64,000 nt of DNA, from NCBI GenBank assembly GCA_023362775.1, contig JALMGJ010000002.1:57492914-57556913 (forward strand), given 5' to 3'. Shown here in pieces: positions 35,995-48,048 of the stretch. The notes below the pieces were generated by a model that was not told the DNA's origin, made no database searches, and was given only the letters and a program-made list of their open reading frames with translations. How positions within the stretch are numbered: the first letter of the stretch is position 1; each line of letters starts with the position of its first letter. Position numbers and translations under genes: made by a program. The stretch comes from Charina bottae. Taxonomy: Eukaryota > Chordata > Lepidosauria > Squamata > Charinaidae.

Positions 35995-36750
35995 TTGAAT
36001 GATGGCCTGTGAAGTCATTGAACTATCCTTCACCCTAGAAGTTCATGCTCCATTCAACCCTTACATCTCCCAGTGGACATCTTTTCAATTACTCCCCAGG
36101 CTACATGTATGCTCCCCAGTTTTCTAACCCCCTGCCCACAATGTTGGAAACCTTCCCTCCTCTTTATTTTATATTTTTAACATAGTTACATTGTAATTTA
36201 GGAACATTACTACATTGTCCTATAAACTTGAACTATCAGTTCTTCCTTGCTATAACGTTTCCATGGATCTACAGAGGAACATAGGAAAAAAGAAAAACCT
36301 GTTCCCTATTGCTTTGATTATTGCAACATCAGCGTTTCCCTATAGAGTGAAAAGAAACAAGAATATAAAAGATTTGCATTAGTGTTAAAATAGATAATGT
36401 GGGAAAGGTGTATGAAGGGGTCCATGTGTGCAAATATCTGGAAAGCAAAAGAAAGGCACAGGGTCTAGTAAGGAGTGAAGAATTAAAAAAAGGAAAAGGC
36501 AGGCGTTGTAGACTAGTCCACCCAGGAGCCAGCCAGCCAGCCAGTGATTCTTGGCTTCCATGCATGGATAGGAAGAGCAAGAAGCAGGGGAATGACCAAT
36601 CAGGTCTTGTGGTGGTCATGGGCCCAGTCCAGCCCAACCCAGTTGCAAAGTCACTGCAATCTAGACTGCAATTTCTGAAGTTAGTTTAAGAAACAGCCAG
36701 GAGCAACATGGGATATAAGCAGCTTATGTGGCAGTGAAGAATTGTTCTGA
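35995..36750. other. Anonymous sequence
   Basis: No supported gene or element. Confidence 0.5.
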
Positions 36751-36754
36751 GAAG

Positions 36755-36880
36755 TTAAACAAACAATCACGGAAGAAAGCAATAGCAAATCACTTTTGTA
36801 TCATGCCAGCAAAACCACTATGGATGCGTCCATGTATGCCATCAGGAGTCAATATCAACTCAAAGGCGTCTTTAACTTTT
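36755..36880 (+). mobile_element. RTE-related SINE 3' fragment
   Basis: The text gaaagcaatagcaaatcac, ggagtcaatatcaactc and aaaggcg resembles the tail (grcaaaccact ... gactcgaaggc) of RTE-mobilised SINEs. Short and diverged. Confidence 0.4.
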
Positions 36881-37069
36881 AAAAATAAGTTTTATTTCAA
36901 CCTCCTATTCTGCAACAAACATTTTCTTATGCATTTTTCTTATGCCCAGTCTCTTCCACATTTTCATTCTAATAAGTTTTTCCCCCATAATTCCAGTTAG
37001 GATCATTCCACAAACTTCTGTGACATTTGCAGCATAATTCTTTTCACTTGTTGCAATGAATTTCCATAT

Positions 37070-37320
37070 TTTATTTATTTATTTATTTAATTTTTATCCC
37101 GCCTTTATTATTTTTATAAATAACGCAAGGCGGTGAACATACCTAATACTTTTTCCTCCTCCTACTTTGCCTACAACAACAACCCTGTGAGTTGAGTTGG
37201 GCTGAGAGAGAGTGACTGGCCCAAGGTCACCCAGCCGGCTTTCATGCCTAAGGCAGGATTAGAACTCACAGACTCCTGGTTTCTAGCCTGTTGCCTTAAC
37301 CACTAGAACAAACTGGCTCT
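37070..37320 (-). mobile_element. tRNA-derived SINE, complete
   Basis: On the minus strand it runs from agagccagtttgttctagtg (A-box region gtggttaagg) through the B-box-like tgagttctaatcc, gctgggtgaccttgggcc and agcccaact, to aaggcgggataaaaa and an AAAT tail. It has the same family head as 9834-10065 but a different 3' end. Confidence 0.8.
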
Positions 37321-37324
37321 CTTA

Positions 37325-38243
37325 TATATATGCTCTTTCCTTATATCCACTTCCCATTTATTCTGTTGTGAGATTTATCTAATACTCTTTCATACTGGAC
37401 TCATTCTTCCTCTTCCTGCAGTCATTCTACTTTCATTCTCATTTACTTCACTTCTTTCCTTTTCTTCTAATTTTTCCCAAGATCTTCTATTGATACTACC
37501 TAAAAATGGCCTATCCCACCCTAAGAAACTTTTATTATTATGTATTCTTTATTATTATATATTCCTAATATTTTATCATAAATAATCATTTTTTTGCATA
37601 AAACTCATCTTCAGCTATTCCATTTTCACCATTATTCCATTTACGTATCAGATTAATATGCCTCCCCCCTTTTCATTCAGGAGCTCAAGCAGCTATACAT
37701 AGTAAACCACTACATTACATTCTAAAACCCTAAAGTAAGGACCTCAGGTAACACCTTTGCATTATAGAAGGAAGTAGAAATGTTGCTGTAATGGGGCCTA
37801 TTAAACCACCCAACACTAATTGGAAATAACATTGTTTCTTAGAATTCTTGACGCTTGTTTTCTATACACTAATTCTTGGAACATGGGTTTAGCTATTCTT
37901 TGAATAGGCAGCCAAACATAAGTATAATGGAGATCTAGTGGGATGATTCCTGTGACTGAGATATGTGGTCTTGTGGTCTTTTGGTCTTTACAGACAGATG
38001 CAACATGGCCTGTGCGCTGTGAAGCACTCTGCCTTCAAATCCAACTGGTTGCAGAGCCGTATTATTCCTTGATGGGGTAGAAGGCCAAAGCTTGGACAGA
38101 ATGAAAACCGAACACCTAGACAAATATTGGAAAGACTGTAGAGGGATAGGGAAACACAAATTTTCAGGAAAAAAAATCTTAGTAGCCCTAAAAGAAACAT
38201 TTTCTAAGCAATTGTAGGATTATTTTAGGGACGTTTCCATCAA

Positions 38244-38278
<35 letters not shown>

Positions 38279-38830
38279 AGAGGGGCCAGCCTTCTAAAAA
38301 GGTAATTAAATTAATTTTAAAATTCATGACTCTTTCTGCTTCAGAGTTCCAGAATTATTACCCAGCTTTCAACTGACAATTTGAACTATCAGTGAAAGTT
38401 AACATTCTCCCTCTTTTTCCTGCTTCTATCAAGAATGAAGGCCCTCCTGCTGTCACACCATGTTGCTGCTGTTAAATCACTTTGTTACATGACCTGTGAT
38501 AATGACCCCTGATGTCAGTCCTGTAACTACTCACTTCCCATCTATTCATTCCCACCTTGGAGGAAAGTGCAGGGAAATCATTTGTGTGAACCACTAAGAG
38601 GTCAACATTTCCTTTTATCTTGTATAGTTCTAACACTGGGCATAGGTTCTTGGAAATCAAAATAGCATTTGGTTGAAGTAAGTCTGGTGTGAAGGGAGGT
38701 ATGTTTACTGTATTTATAATAGACATAAAATGCCATAACTCTTCTATTTCCCTCTGTGAATGGAAAAGAAAGCTACATGCCATTTGATATAACACTGCCA
38801 TTTTCAGGTATGATAAATAGTAAGACAATC
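37325..38830. other. Anonymous AT-rich sequence with a (TG)n tract
   Basis: A (TG)n run lies at 38246-38276. A minus frame of 118 codons at 38472-38828 contains NVDLLVVHTNDFPALSSKVG. I do not recognise it and see no supporting exon signals. Confidence 0.5.
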
Positions 38831-38836
38831 ATTGTT

Positions 38837-39274
38837 TAGGCTGACCATATGTCCCATTTTGAACGGGACAGTCCCTTTTTTTAGCATTTATCAACCATCC
38901 TGTTGTTCTGATAAAAAACTCAATTTTGTCCTGTTTTTTAAACCCAGCGGTAATGGCACGGAAGGAGGATCTGAGCTGGAGCTGCCGATTGGAGGCAGCC
39001 CAGAAGAGGAAGCCCTCCCGCCTATCAGTGCGGCAAAGGAGGGCGGGGTTTGCAGGCAGGAGCCAATCGCGTGGACTGGGGGGCAGAGACCCCTGTCTTT
39101 TTCATGAATACGGAATATTTTATTGTAAACCGACCAGAGTCTACTGCGGTAGAGATGGGCAGTGATAAATTTGATTAATAAATAAATATATATATAATAA
39201 ATATTACATAAGACCCCATCCTGTTTTGCCATCCCAATGTCCCGTTTTTGTCTCAAGGAAATATGGTCAGCCTA
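38837..39274 (+). mobile_element. hAT element, longer relative of 18429-18639
   Basis: Inverted ends TAGGCTGACCATATG / ATATGGTCAGCCTA, with 8-bp flanks TCATTGTT (38829-38836) and TCATTATT (39275-39282), 7 of 8 matching. Both copies share cccattttgaacgggac near the left end and ctcaaggaa near the right. This 438-base copy has a GC-rich middle part absent from the shorter one. An L2 tail is nested at about 39105-39205. Confidence 0.82.
39105..39205 (+). mobile_element. L2-type tail nested in hAT element
   Basis: ttgtaaaccgaccagagtc, gagatgggcagtgataaat and an ATAAATA tail are a slightly diverged L2 3' end. Confidence 0.65.
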
Positions 39275-39326
39275 TCATTATTGAAACACATTCCTGGTAC
39301 AATGCCATTTGGGTATAGTTTGTCAT

Positions 39327-39377
<51 letters not shown>
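39327..39377 (+). repeat. (GATA)n microsatellite
   Basis: About 12 GATA units. A (GGA)n run follows at 39518-39541. Confidence 0.95.
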
Positions 39378-39378
<1 letters not shown>

Positions 39379-39664
39379 TTAGATTGACTAGTGGAGAGAG
39401 TATGAATTAAGCTGTTCAAAACCTTTGGAAGCAATTGCAAAGCCAGTACAGAGCAGTTACTAAAACTCATCTGTTTTGGAAAGCATGTCCAGAGGAAGAG
39501 AAGGAGAGGAAGGAACAGGAGGAGGAGGAGGAGGAGGAGGAAAAGCTTTATAAATAAGGTTTTCAAGGAGCTTGCTGTACTGTTACTTAAGCCCTATTCA
39601 GGGATTAAAATATAGTATTGCATTTACCACGTGAGTATTATTATTATTACTACTACTAGTAGTA

Positions 39665-39815
39665 TTTATTTATTTTCTATCCCACCTTTATTATTTTTAT
39701 AAATAACTCAAGTCGGGGAACATACCTAATACTCCTTCCTCCTCCTATTTTCCCCACAACAACAACCCTGTGAGGTGAGTTGGGCTGAGAGAGAGTGACT
39801 GGCCCAAGGTCACCC
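39665..39815 (-). mobile_element. tRNA-derived SINE, 5' truncated
   Basis: Same family as 37070-37320: the minus strand has ggtgggtgaccttgggcc, agcccaactcacctcac and the A-rich 3' end. The tRNA head is missing. Confidence 0.7.
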
Positions 39816-39835
39816 ACCCAGTATCCTACATTTTC

Positions 39836-40014
39836 TCTAGGAACTCAATGTGGTTTTCATTTTATCCACACAATGACAAGTCTATGAGGTAGGCTCGGTT
39901 AAGAGAGAATAACTGGCCCAAAATCACCCACTTAGTTCCATGTTTGAGGTTGTACATGAACCCAGACTTTCCTAGACCTAGTCTAATGCCTTAAGCACTG
40001 TGGCGCTCTGCTTT
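39836..40014 (-). mobile_element. Old tRNA-derived SINE copy
   Basis: The minus strand has cagagcgccacagtgcttaa, then gttcatg..., gggtgattttgggccagt and a diverged body. It lies next to the previous copy in the same direction. Confidence 0.5.
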
Positions 40015-40571
40015 CTGGATATTGGGCCACCATTTTCCAAAGTTGCAGTTGTACTGTCACATCAGAAGATGCCTCTGTTTATATGGAGAGAATGTCCAAG
40101 CAAAAAATTCTCTGTGTGTGTGTGTATAGATTGGGGAGAGATGGAAAGACAGACATTCACGGAAGCTTAAATACTTTGCAATAAAAGCATCAGGCATATA
40201 GGAGTTCACATTAAGGTCTCCTCAGTACATTTGTCTTTGTTTAGATCTCATGGGATACCTTTTCCAATGAGATCTCAGGAGAGAGATTCACTCTGAGAGG
40301 AATTCACTCTAGCAACAAGTTCTAAAACTTTTTTAGAATGCATTTTCAATATAGATATATCACCGTATCACTGGAAGCCTCTTCTGATGCCAAAGGTGTG
40401 GCTTTAGGAGGGAAGTGACTTGAATACTCATTTGGTGTGTCCACTACTCTTTTGTTACTCTTGGTTATGGTTTTAGTTATTGCAATATGAGGTTTTCTTT
40501 CAAAATGTGTAATTATTAATTACAATACTGGACTTTCTTTGTTCAATGCATAATAGGATAGTGTATGTGTG

Positions 40572-40606
<35 letters not shown>

Positions 40607-42200
40607 CTACATTAGTGTACACTGTTAGGAATTACAAACTACTCATGCTGCCAGGAGACCTACCATAAACTTCAGCTATGATAGAAGAAACAGTAATTTA
40701 ATTCTGTGCTCTTAACTTCTGGTTGTGTAGGCAGAAACTCCAAAATCCAGTGACAGTATAATGGGGATGAAGCAATGAAACAGCAACGTATACACCAGTA
40801 CATGGAAAAGTGAGACAATGAAAGGCAGGATAAGGTGTAATAGTGGAGGTAGAGCACCTCACTGAATATGGGTGAGACGGTCCTAACACAGCAGTTGCTA
40901 TGTCAGCTGTTTAAGCATGATTTATGACTGATTACATTAGTGATAGGCTATTGCAATAGGCTGTCAGTTTATGGAGACATCAAGATCTTCCCAAGCCCAC
41001 CACATTAGCTCTGAGATTGGATGACATTTTGAATGCAAAACTCCCTAAATCTAATCATCTGTAGATGTTTGTGGGTTGAGATATTGTTTGAATGTGCTCC
41101 GTCTCTAGTTTTACTTCTATTCACTTTCAGGTTTTATTTAAGAGAGACTGGGGAAAGGAGAGCAACCCTGAATATAAAACTCCATCAAAGCCCCTCTCCT
41201 TTGATCCCAGTATTGAGTAAACAAATAACCCCCTCCCAAATCTCCATAATTTCTACCCAGTTATAAACCAATGGCCTGTAACACCCTCTGAATAACTGCT
41301 GGTCAGCCAGCTGTTTCTCATTGTCTCTCTGGGGTTTTCTAAGTGTCGCTTCCTGGCTGACTGCCTTTCCTCTGTCAGATATAACCGGAAGATAGCTGGC
41401 TTCTCTGAAGTACAAATTACAATCCAGAACATTTCTTCTGAGATAAATGCTCACCTGACTTCCCATCAGTGTAGCAGCTGGTTGCCAAACTACTAGTTTC
41501 CACCTTGGTCACTGAGCGGTGGCCAAAGATGAAATATAGACTTTTGGTTCCTTATTTTGTTTTATCCCTTCCAGCTTCTGTTTTTCCATTTTATTTTACA
41601 ATGGCTATAAAAATAATGGGGTCTTTGTATCATCCTTAAATTATTGTCGCTCGATTTGAGACACCCGTGACAAACAACAATATTAACTGTAAATGTGCCT
41701 TTGTACCAAAGCATATTTTCTATCAGGAGCTGTTTAATTGTTAGTGAAATTCTAAGATGTGCCTCCTAGGATGTTGGGCGAGGGGGGCACTGTAAAATAT
41801 TTAATTATAACCTGTATTAAAAAATAAAATAGGTGAAATTTCATGCTAAATATCTTTTTGTAAACTGCTTTCAATCTATATTCTTTTTTAAAAAATAAAA
41901 ATAATAGAAGCTACTATAAGTGTGCCAAATATGTTAGGCATGTTCTTTTTTTTTTTTTCCCCTTGTACACAAGCAGGAAAGTAATTAGATTTGTTTGGGG
42001 TAATTGATTTTGTTTTTCCCCTCCCTTTCTGAACATGAGAACAGAAGGGTAAAAGAATAAATTGCAATCTGTACGTTGCTATGATTTATGCAGAAGTAGA
42101 TCAGCCTATTTCTATAATCTTGCCTATTTCTTCATTTTCTTAATATAATTAATGCTGGACCTTAAGTTTATTTCTGTGACTTTCTCTGCTCCATTTCCAG
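40015..42200. other. Anonymous intronic or 5' flanking sequence
   Basis: Holds an (AC)n tract at 40574-40602. No exon recognised. 41941-42200 leads into the acceptor of the ATG exon. Confidence 0.5.
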
Positions 42201-42383
42201 ATTTTGCTCTCTGGGACTGTATTCAGTCTGCAAAACAGGAAGATTGTAAGGCATCTTTCAGTCTGTTTGGACTTCATGTTTACAGAAGAAAGATGGAGAT
42301 GCCATTAGGAACAAAAAGGATTTCTGTGTGCCTGTTTCTCTTTGTATTAAATTTGGCAGCAGCTATTGAAATCCCTCTTACTG
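42201..42383 (+). CDS. CHL1: CHL1-like gene, first coding exon (start codon, signal peptide)
   Basis: This exon carries the start of a neural cell adhesion molecule of the L1 family, a type I membrane protein acting in neurite outgrowth and axon guidance. A polypyrimidine-rich acceptor ends at 42200 and a consensus donor (gtaagt) begins at 42384. The ATG at 42293 has a strong Kozak context (A at -3, G at +4); a second in-frame ATG lies two codons later (42299). The 91 coding bases give a signal peptide with hydrophobic core VCLFLFVLNLAAA, followed by IEIPLT. The AIEIP segment matches my memory of the mature N terminus of mammalian CHL1. Bases 42201-42292 are 5' UTR, so a non-coding exon must lie upstream. 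The exon ends in phase 1 and joins 53010. Assignment to CHL1 rather than L1CAM, NRCAM or NFASC rests on this segment and the next two exons. Confidence 0.87.
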
Positions 42384-43255
42384 GTAAGTTACAGCTATTT
42401 ACTGAATGTTCCTCCACTGGTGATCAGATAAAATCCTACCGATGTGTTGTTTCCATTTTGAGCTTTATTTTTTTTCCTAGTGTGGCCTCTTGAGAATTTG
42501 TATGTGATAGAATTGCTAGTTTGCTTTCCTTTCCTTACAATTCATGTAGAGCCATAAAAATATACATATAGCACATAGAAAAGTAGATTAAGAACCAAAT
42601 TGCTCTTATTTCTCCTATATTATGAATCAGTCATTACTGCTGTGATTTAGGCAGGAGGATCACTGGAATTTTGATTGGTATCCAGTTCGGAGAGAGAAAC
42701 TCAATGTGAATATCTAAAAATGGTGACAAGAAATAATATAATCCAATACTTCTTTGAATATTTATTCCAGAAAAAAAAAACAGTCAAAAACATTTAATGA
42801 AACAATTGTTTTGCTGCTTTGCATATTTATTTATTTATTATATATTTTAGCTGCCATTTAAGACTTCAGTGGCTTGCAATATATAAAACTATAAATTTCC
42901 ATAAAGAGAGCTTATACAACATTTCTCTGTGAAGAGAAAAAAGAACTGCAAGACTGAAAAACATGGGTATTTTTTTCATAGATTGATCTGGATATTGGAC
43001 TGGATTTTCCTAAAATAGTAGTGTTTTGTTCATATTTCAGATAAAAGATTTCACTTTCCTTTTCAATTATATCATTCATCTTGCTTTATCAATTCTATCT
43101 TATTAATATGAGATTGTGTAGAAGTTCTAGAGACCTGTTCCATTCCCACCTAGTGTTAAATGAAAACTTGCTGTTGCTTGTCATGTAAATCTCACAAGTT
43201 TCTCTAATGAGAACTTTTAAGATGATTTTTTTTTCTATAGACAGATGATAAATCT
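42384..43255. other. CHL1 intron, anonymous AT-rich start
   Basis: No element or exon recognised before the L2 fragment. Confidence 0.6.
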
Positions 43256-43926
43256 ACTACTTGAAGAGTATCCGGAAGCTTCAACTGCTCCAAAATGCGG
43301 CTGCGCGTGCAGTTATTGGTGCCCCTAGATCGGCTCATGTGACACCTCTGCTGCGCCAGCTGCACTGGGTGCCAGTGTGCTTCTGGGTGCAATTCAAGGT
43401 GTTGGTTATGACCTTTAAAGCCCTACATGGCATGGGACCAGGCTACTTGAGGGACCGTCTCATCCCCATAACTTCAAACCGTCCCACTCGTTCATGTAGA
43501 GAGGGCATGCTTCGGACCCCATCGTCAAGGGAGTTTCATTTGGCGGGGTCCAGAAGGCGGACCACCTTTCCGTGGTGGCACCTACTCTCTGGAACATTCT
43601 GCCCCCGGAGGTGAGGCAGGCCCCATCGCTCCTGTCCTTCCGGAAGAATTTAAAGACCTGGTTTTGCCGCCTCGCATGGGATGGGAATGGGAACAGTTCC
43701 TCCTGGGGATGGCTGGTGCCATAGAGCCCTTTTAAAATAACATCTATCGCCTACTGGATTTTATATTTAATTTATTAGTATTGTAACGGTTAGAATTGTA
43801 TTTTATATTGTAGTTATATTTATAAATTTTAATTGTTGTATTGTAAACAGCCCAGAGTCCCCTTGGGGGAGATGGTGCGGTGATAAAAGTTGAAGGATAA
43901 ATAAATAAATAAATAAATAAATAAAA
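43256..43926 (+). mobile_element. L2-type LINE fragment (copy E)
   Basis: 5' truncated near the end of ORF2: SIRKLQLLQNAAARAVIGAP through LRDRLIPITSNRPTRSC. A frameshift follows near 43565, then the 3' UTR with cagcccagagtccccttggg / gatggtgcggt and an (AATA)n tail to about 43926. It lies in CHL1 sense orientation inside the intron. Confidence 0.82.
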
Positions 43927-44026
43927 TAAAAATAAGACTTAATACTTCCTCAGCTTACCAGGGCTGCCTGCCTGCCTCCCTCCCTCCCTTATATTGTTCT
44001 TAATTGCAATGTCATTGTCAACCAGA

Positions 44027-44225
44027 TATGTCTATGAAGGTTCTCAGTCATCCAGGTGGAATTGTCTGTAGCTTGAATCATGTCAACTGGATTTCTATTT
44101 TCTTAATGGAAACGTTTCGCTCCTTATCCAAGGGGCTTCTTCAGTCTGAAGAAGCCCCTTGGATAAGGAGCGAAACGTTTCCATTAAGAAAATAGAAATC
44201 CAGTTGACATGATTCAAGCTACAGA
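44027..44225 (+). mobile_element. Short palindromic retroelement with hammerhead-like cores (copy 1)
   Basis: A perfect palindrome spans 44063-44227: 82-base arms around a single T at 44145. Conceptual translations of the two strands give the same peptide (NHVNWISIFLMETFRSLSKG), which confirms the symmetry. A 36-base unpaired leader (ctatgaaggttctcagtcat...) sits on the left only. The unit is flanked by a perfect 14-bp duplication CATTGTCAACCAGA (44013-44026 and 44226-44239). Each strand carries CTGAAGA, a stem and GAAAC. It has no coding role and is probably non-autonomous. Confidence 0.85.
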
Positions 44226-44239
44226 CATTGTCAACCAGA

Positions 44240-45940
44240 ATATGATATACTTCAGATCTGTTCTTATACACAGTCAATAGTTATTATGATTATGCTTATT
44301 ATGAAGTTGACCAAATTAAAGTATCCCAAATTGAGTAATCAGTGATGAAGAATAGAAGATAAACGTTTCTCAGTTAAAAAAGGTGCCAAAATAATTCTTG
44401 TGGGATTTCTCAAGGATCCTATCAGTGAGCTGGCTGCACTTTTCTCAATTTCTGCTAAGAGACAGGCACCCATGTTTTCACTAAGCACATTAATGTACCT
44501 TTATAAGTAGGATGCTGTTGTCATTTTCAACTTCATATCAGCCAATTTTCTGTCTTAGCAATGAGGCATCCCAGGGTAGCAGGAAACTATTTTGTCTAAT
44601 TTGAATGTATACAGCCATCATTAGGTACAGAGGGCAAACATGTGTACAAAGAACAATTACTTGATAGAGAACAGTATTATTAGAAAACCTGAATGTGACT
44701 ATTATAGGTAGACAAATCTTTTGCTTTGCAATGTGTGGGAGTGCATACGAAACCCATTCCCTTGAATCATTAAAGCAGCCATGACTTTTCCAGGTTTGTG
44801 TGCCACCTTCATCAGCTGCTCCCAGCCGATATGGCTACTTTAATCATTCACAGAGATGTATTTGTTCAGGATTTGCATAGCTCTAATGGCTGTGGGAAAA
44901 TAATTAAATTTCTTGGTGCTGAGTTCAAAGTAAATGAATTACCTTTTCAGAGTTGGTAGTTGAATTTTCGTATAAATTGCAAATTTGGATTCTAGATTAC
45001 CCATTAGTTAGAATCATCTCCTCAAATTACATGGCCGTGCTTTGACCCTATTTTTCCATCTGAATTCTTAATTTCTGTTAATGAAGGTTTTTAATGGCTT
45101 TAATAAACATGAATTATATTTGGCTATAAACAAGATAGGCAAAGCCTGGTTTCATTGAAGGTGTAGACGAAGAGGTACCATATGGTGCAGCAAGATACCA
45201 CATTCTCTTTGAGCAGTGAGTTTTCCAGTTCACTAGGTTTAAAGACTTTCTAGCCAGTTCTCTAATATTCATTCCTGTAATTTATAACAAAGTGGTAATT
45301 CTATTATGGTCAATTACTCATCAGGGTACAATTTCCATTTTTATAGTTTGGTTATGTGAAGATTCACAACACTTTAATTTCTTCAGCATAATAAAAGAAT
45401 GTAAATCTATGAAATAGATGATTTGCATAGTTGTGAGTCCATCCATTCTGCTACTGAGGCTGTATGGTTTTGAATAAAGATGCCAATATTTGGCAACAGT
45501 GGATTCTACAGAGGTATATTGAGCAACAGCAAGACTTAGATCAAGTAACAATATTTCCTGTTTTAAAAGCCTACAACTGTATAATGTATATTTGTAATTT
45601 CTAAGCAGTTTAACTCCAGTGACAGGTTTATACTCAGTTTCTCTGAGTTATATTACAAATCAAGAGAAAAACATACTGTGTGGCTCATAGGGAGGCTGGA
45701 AATTTTTTTGGTACAAATTGGTCTGATTTATATTCATTGTCCAACAGCTTTCATGCTTCTGGAAGTATGATCTTTCTCCCTATATCTTGATAAAGTTCTT
45801 GGTTGTTGTTTTTAAATGTATTAGTTTAGAAGTTTGTATTTTGGGAGGTAGTCTGTTTTAAAATATTACTTAAATAGCATTTAAATAAAGTAGTTTTTCT
45901 GAATTTTAAAAATAAATATTCACAAATTAAAGCAGATGCA
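44240..45940. other. CHL1 intron, anonymous AT-rich sequence
   Basis: No element or exon recognised. Confidence 0.55.
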
Positions 45941-45948
45941 TGATGGAA

Positions 45949-46253
45949 ATATGAGGGGCGCGATGTCGATCGGAAGGTCGCCGGTTTGAGACCCAAGCAC
46001 CACATGATGGAGTGAGCTCCCGCATTCACCCCAGCTCTTGCCAACCTAGCAATTCAAAAGCATGCAAATGCAAGTAGATGAATAGGTACCACTTCGGTGG
46101 GATGGTAACAGTGTTCTGCACGCATCATGCCGGCCACATGACCGCGGAAGCGTCTTCTGACAGCACTGGCTGTTTGGCTAAGAAACGAAGATGAGCACCA
46201 CCCCCTAGAGTCGGACACGACTGTGCAGGGGAAAACCTTTACCTTTACCTTTA
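45949..46253 (+). mobile_element. Sauria SINE with 10-bp duplication
   Basis: A tRNA-like head (gatcggaaggtcgccggttt), the middle part gagctcccgcattcacccc, the BovB-like ctagagtcggacacgactg and a terminal (ACCTTT)n define it. CATGATGGAA flanks both sides (45939-45948 and 46254-46263). Confidence 0.88.
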
Positions 46254-46529
46254 CATGATGGAACAGTTTTTTTGTGGTTTTCTTGGCTATACTCAAGTAC
46301 ATACAACATGGACTTGTGTTAAAAGGCATGCATGTTTAGTTATGAATCACAATGTTCTCTATTCAAAAATGCACTTCCAGGATTGACCTGAGACACTAGA
46401 AGAATGGCTGTATTTTCTCCTCCAGAATTTCCATATTCATAAAGTTCATAAGACATAACAGCAAGCAGCATATTAAAAAATAGTGTTGCTAGAAATTTCT
46501 GTTCATGTGTCTGCAGGTCTCTTCTTTTT

Positions 46530-46945
46530 TTTTCTTGGGGGGCATTGGGGGCATTCAGGAATCTGCCTTGGTCCTCATAAAAATTCCCTTCTCACCCCTA
46601 TGGGTGGTATGTATCTTCTTCAATCTCAGGTCCTCTATCAGACACCTGGGAGTTTGAGGGTTCTGTGCAGTATCTTAGCTGTTCCTGGCACTGCACTCTT
46701 CTGGACAGAGAGCTCTGATGTTGCTCCTGGGATCTGTTGGAGCCTCTCTCCCAGCTTAGGAGTCATAGCCCCGAGTGCTCCTATCACCACTGGGACCACT
46801 TTGGCCTTCACTTTCCACATCCTCTCTAGTTTCTCCTTCAGGCCCTGGTACTTCTCCAGCTTCTCATACTCCTTCTTCCTGATGTTGCTGTCACTTGGCC
46901 CCGCTACATATATCACCACTGCTGTCTTCTGGTATGGTGGCATTT
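46530..46945 (-). mobile_element. R4/Dong-like LINE 3' end
   Basis: The minus frame 46638-46943 encodes SDSNIRKKEYEKLEKYQGLK, VVPVVIGALGAMTPKLGERL and QIPGATSELSVQKSAV. It is the uninterrupted counterpart of the copy at 18339. The restriction-like endonuclease region lies at its start and appears degraded (AVVIYVAG). The 3' UTR ends at an A-rich run (T-run 46516-46525 on +). Confidence 0.65.
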
Positions 46946-47049
46946 GAAACTATGATATGCATTATATGGCCATTGCAGTAATGGGTCCTATGAAACCATG
47001 CAATTGAAAACCAAAAAGGTCATTGGATTATTAAATCTCATGGTCCTCA

Positions 47050-47930
47050 CTGTCTATACACTGTCTAAACACTAACAGTATAGATGCTCAGAGTATGAGA
47101 AATAAACATGATGAACTTGAATACATAAAGACAAATATAAGGAAGACCTGATGGGTTATGTTACACAGCAACTGGATACAGCAAACAGACAATATAATTT
47201 GTTTAAAAATTAACAGGAATATTTGAAAGGGAGGAGGAATTGCATTATATGATAAGTTTATCCTCTTAGAAATCATAGGGAATAAAATTGGCAATATTAC
47301 AAAGACTATCTGAGTTAAAATAAGCAGAAGAATATGATATAGTTGTTGGTGCCTACCATTGCCTGCAAGGAGAAAATGCAGATGATGTCTTCCAAAAATA
47401 AACTACTGTTCTTTGAAAGAGGAATGATGGGGTATTTAACTATTCCAACATTATTTAGGAGACAAACCCTTCTAAGCATGGTCCTTCCAGGAAATTCCTC
47501 TCTTGCCCTTCTGCCAACTTTTGCTGCAAGAGTTAGAGGAAGGCACCAAAGGATCAGCCATCCTTCACTTAATACCAACCAATAGGAAACAATTACTTGA
47601 GGAAGAATAGGAGGACTACTGGAGGAAAAATGGCCATATAATGCTGTAGACATAGAATATGTTTATTTCGGAAAAGCATTTGACAAATTCTGATTATTAA
47701 GTTAATTAAATAAGAGGTGGATGGCATGGCAATTAAATGGATACATAGCTTTCTGTCTTCAATGTGAATGATCTGGATGATGAAGTGGAGGGAATGCTTA
47801 GCAAATTTACATTTTTGCATAGAATTGGTTGAGATAGCTAATATCTGAAAGACAGAAATAAAATTCAAAACAAATTTGATAGACTAGAGAAATCAACAGA
47901 AAGCACCAGAATGAAACTGATGTATTCATT
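47050..47930 (+). mobile_element. Diverged CR1 LINE remnant
   Basis: TNSIDAQSMRNKHDELEYIK near 47070 resembles the CR1 endonuclease start (TNAQSLRNKMDEL). VNDLDDEVEGMLSKFTFLHR near 47765 resembles the reverse transcriptase segment VNDLDDGVEGLLSKFADD, with the catalytic part decayed. Internal deletions and stops throughout. Confidence 0.55.
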
Positions 47931-48048
47931 TTATTTATAAATTTATATGCTGCCCATTCCAATAGCTCTAGGTGGCTTACAAGTATAGCTATATAACATT
48001 TTAAATTCTAAACCTATTCAGAACTTTAAACAACATACATTAAAACTA

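Noticed and set aside
42384..42493. Continuation of the CHL1 first coding exon to the stop at 42493
   Set aside because: A consensus donor at 42384 and the in-phase next exon at 53010 account for the protein. The read-through residues do not resemble the family.
44004..44277. Nearly identical peptides on both strands as a possible conserved gene pair
   Set aside because: Explained by the perfect DNA palindrome. The frames also run into flanking unique DNA and have no conserved protein features.
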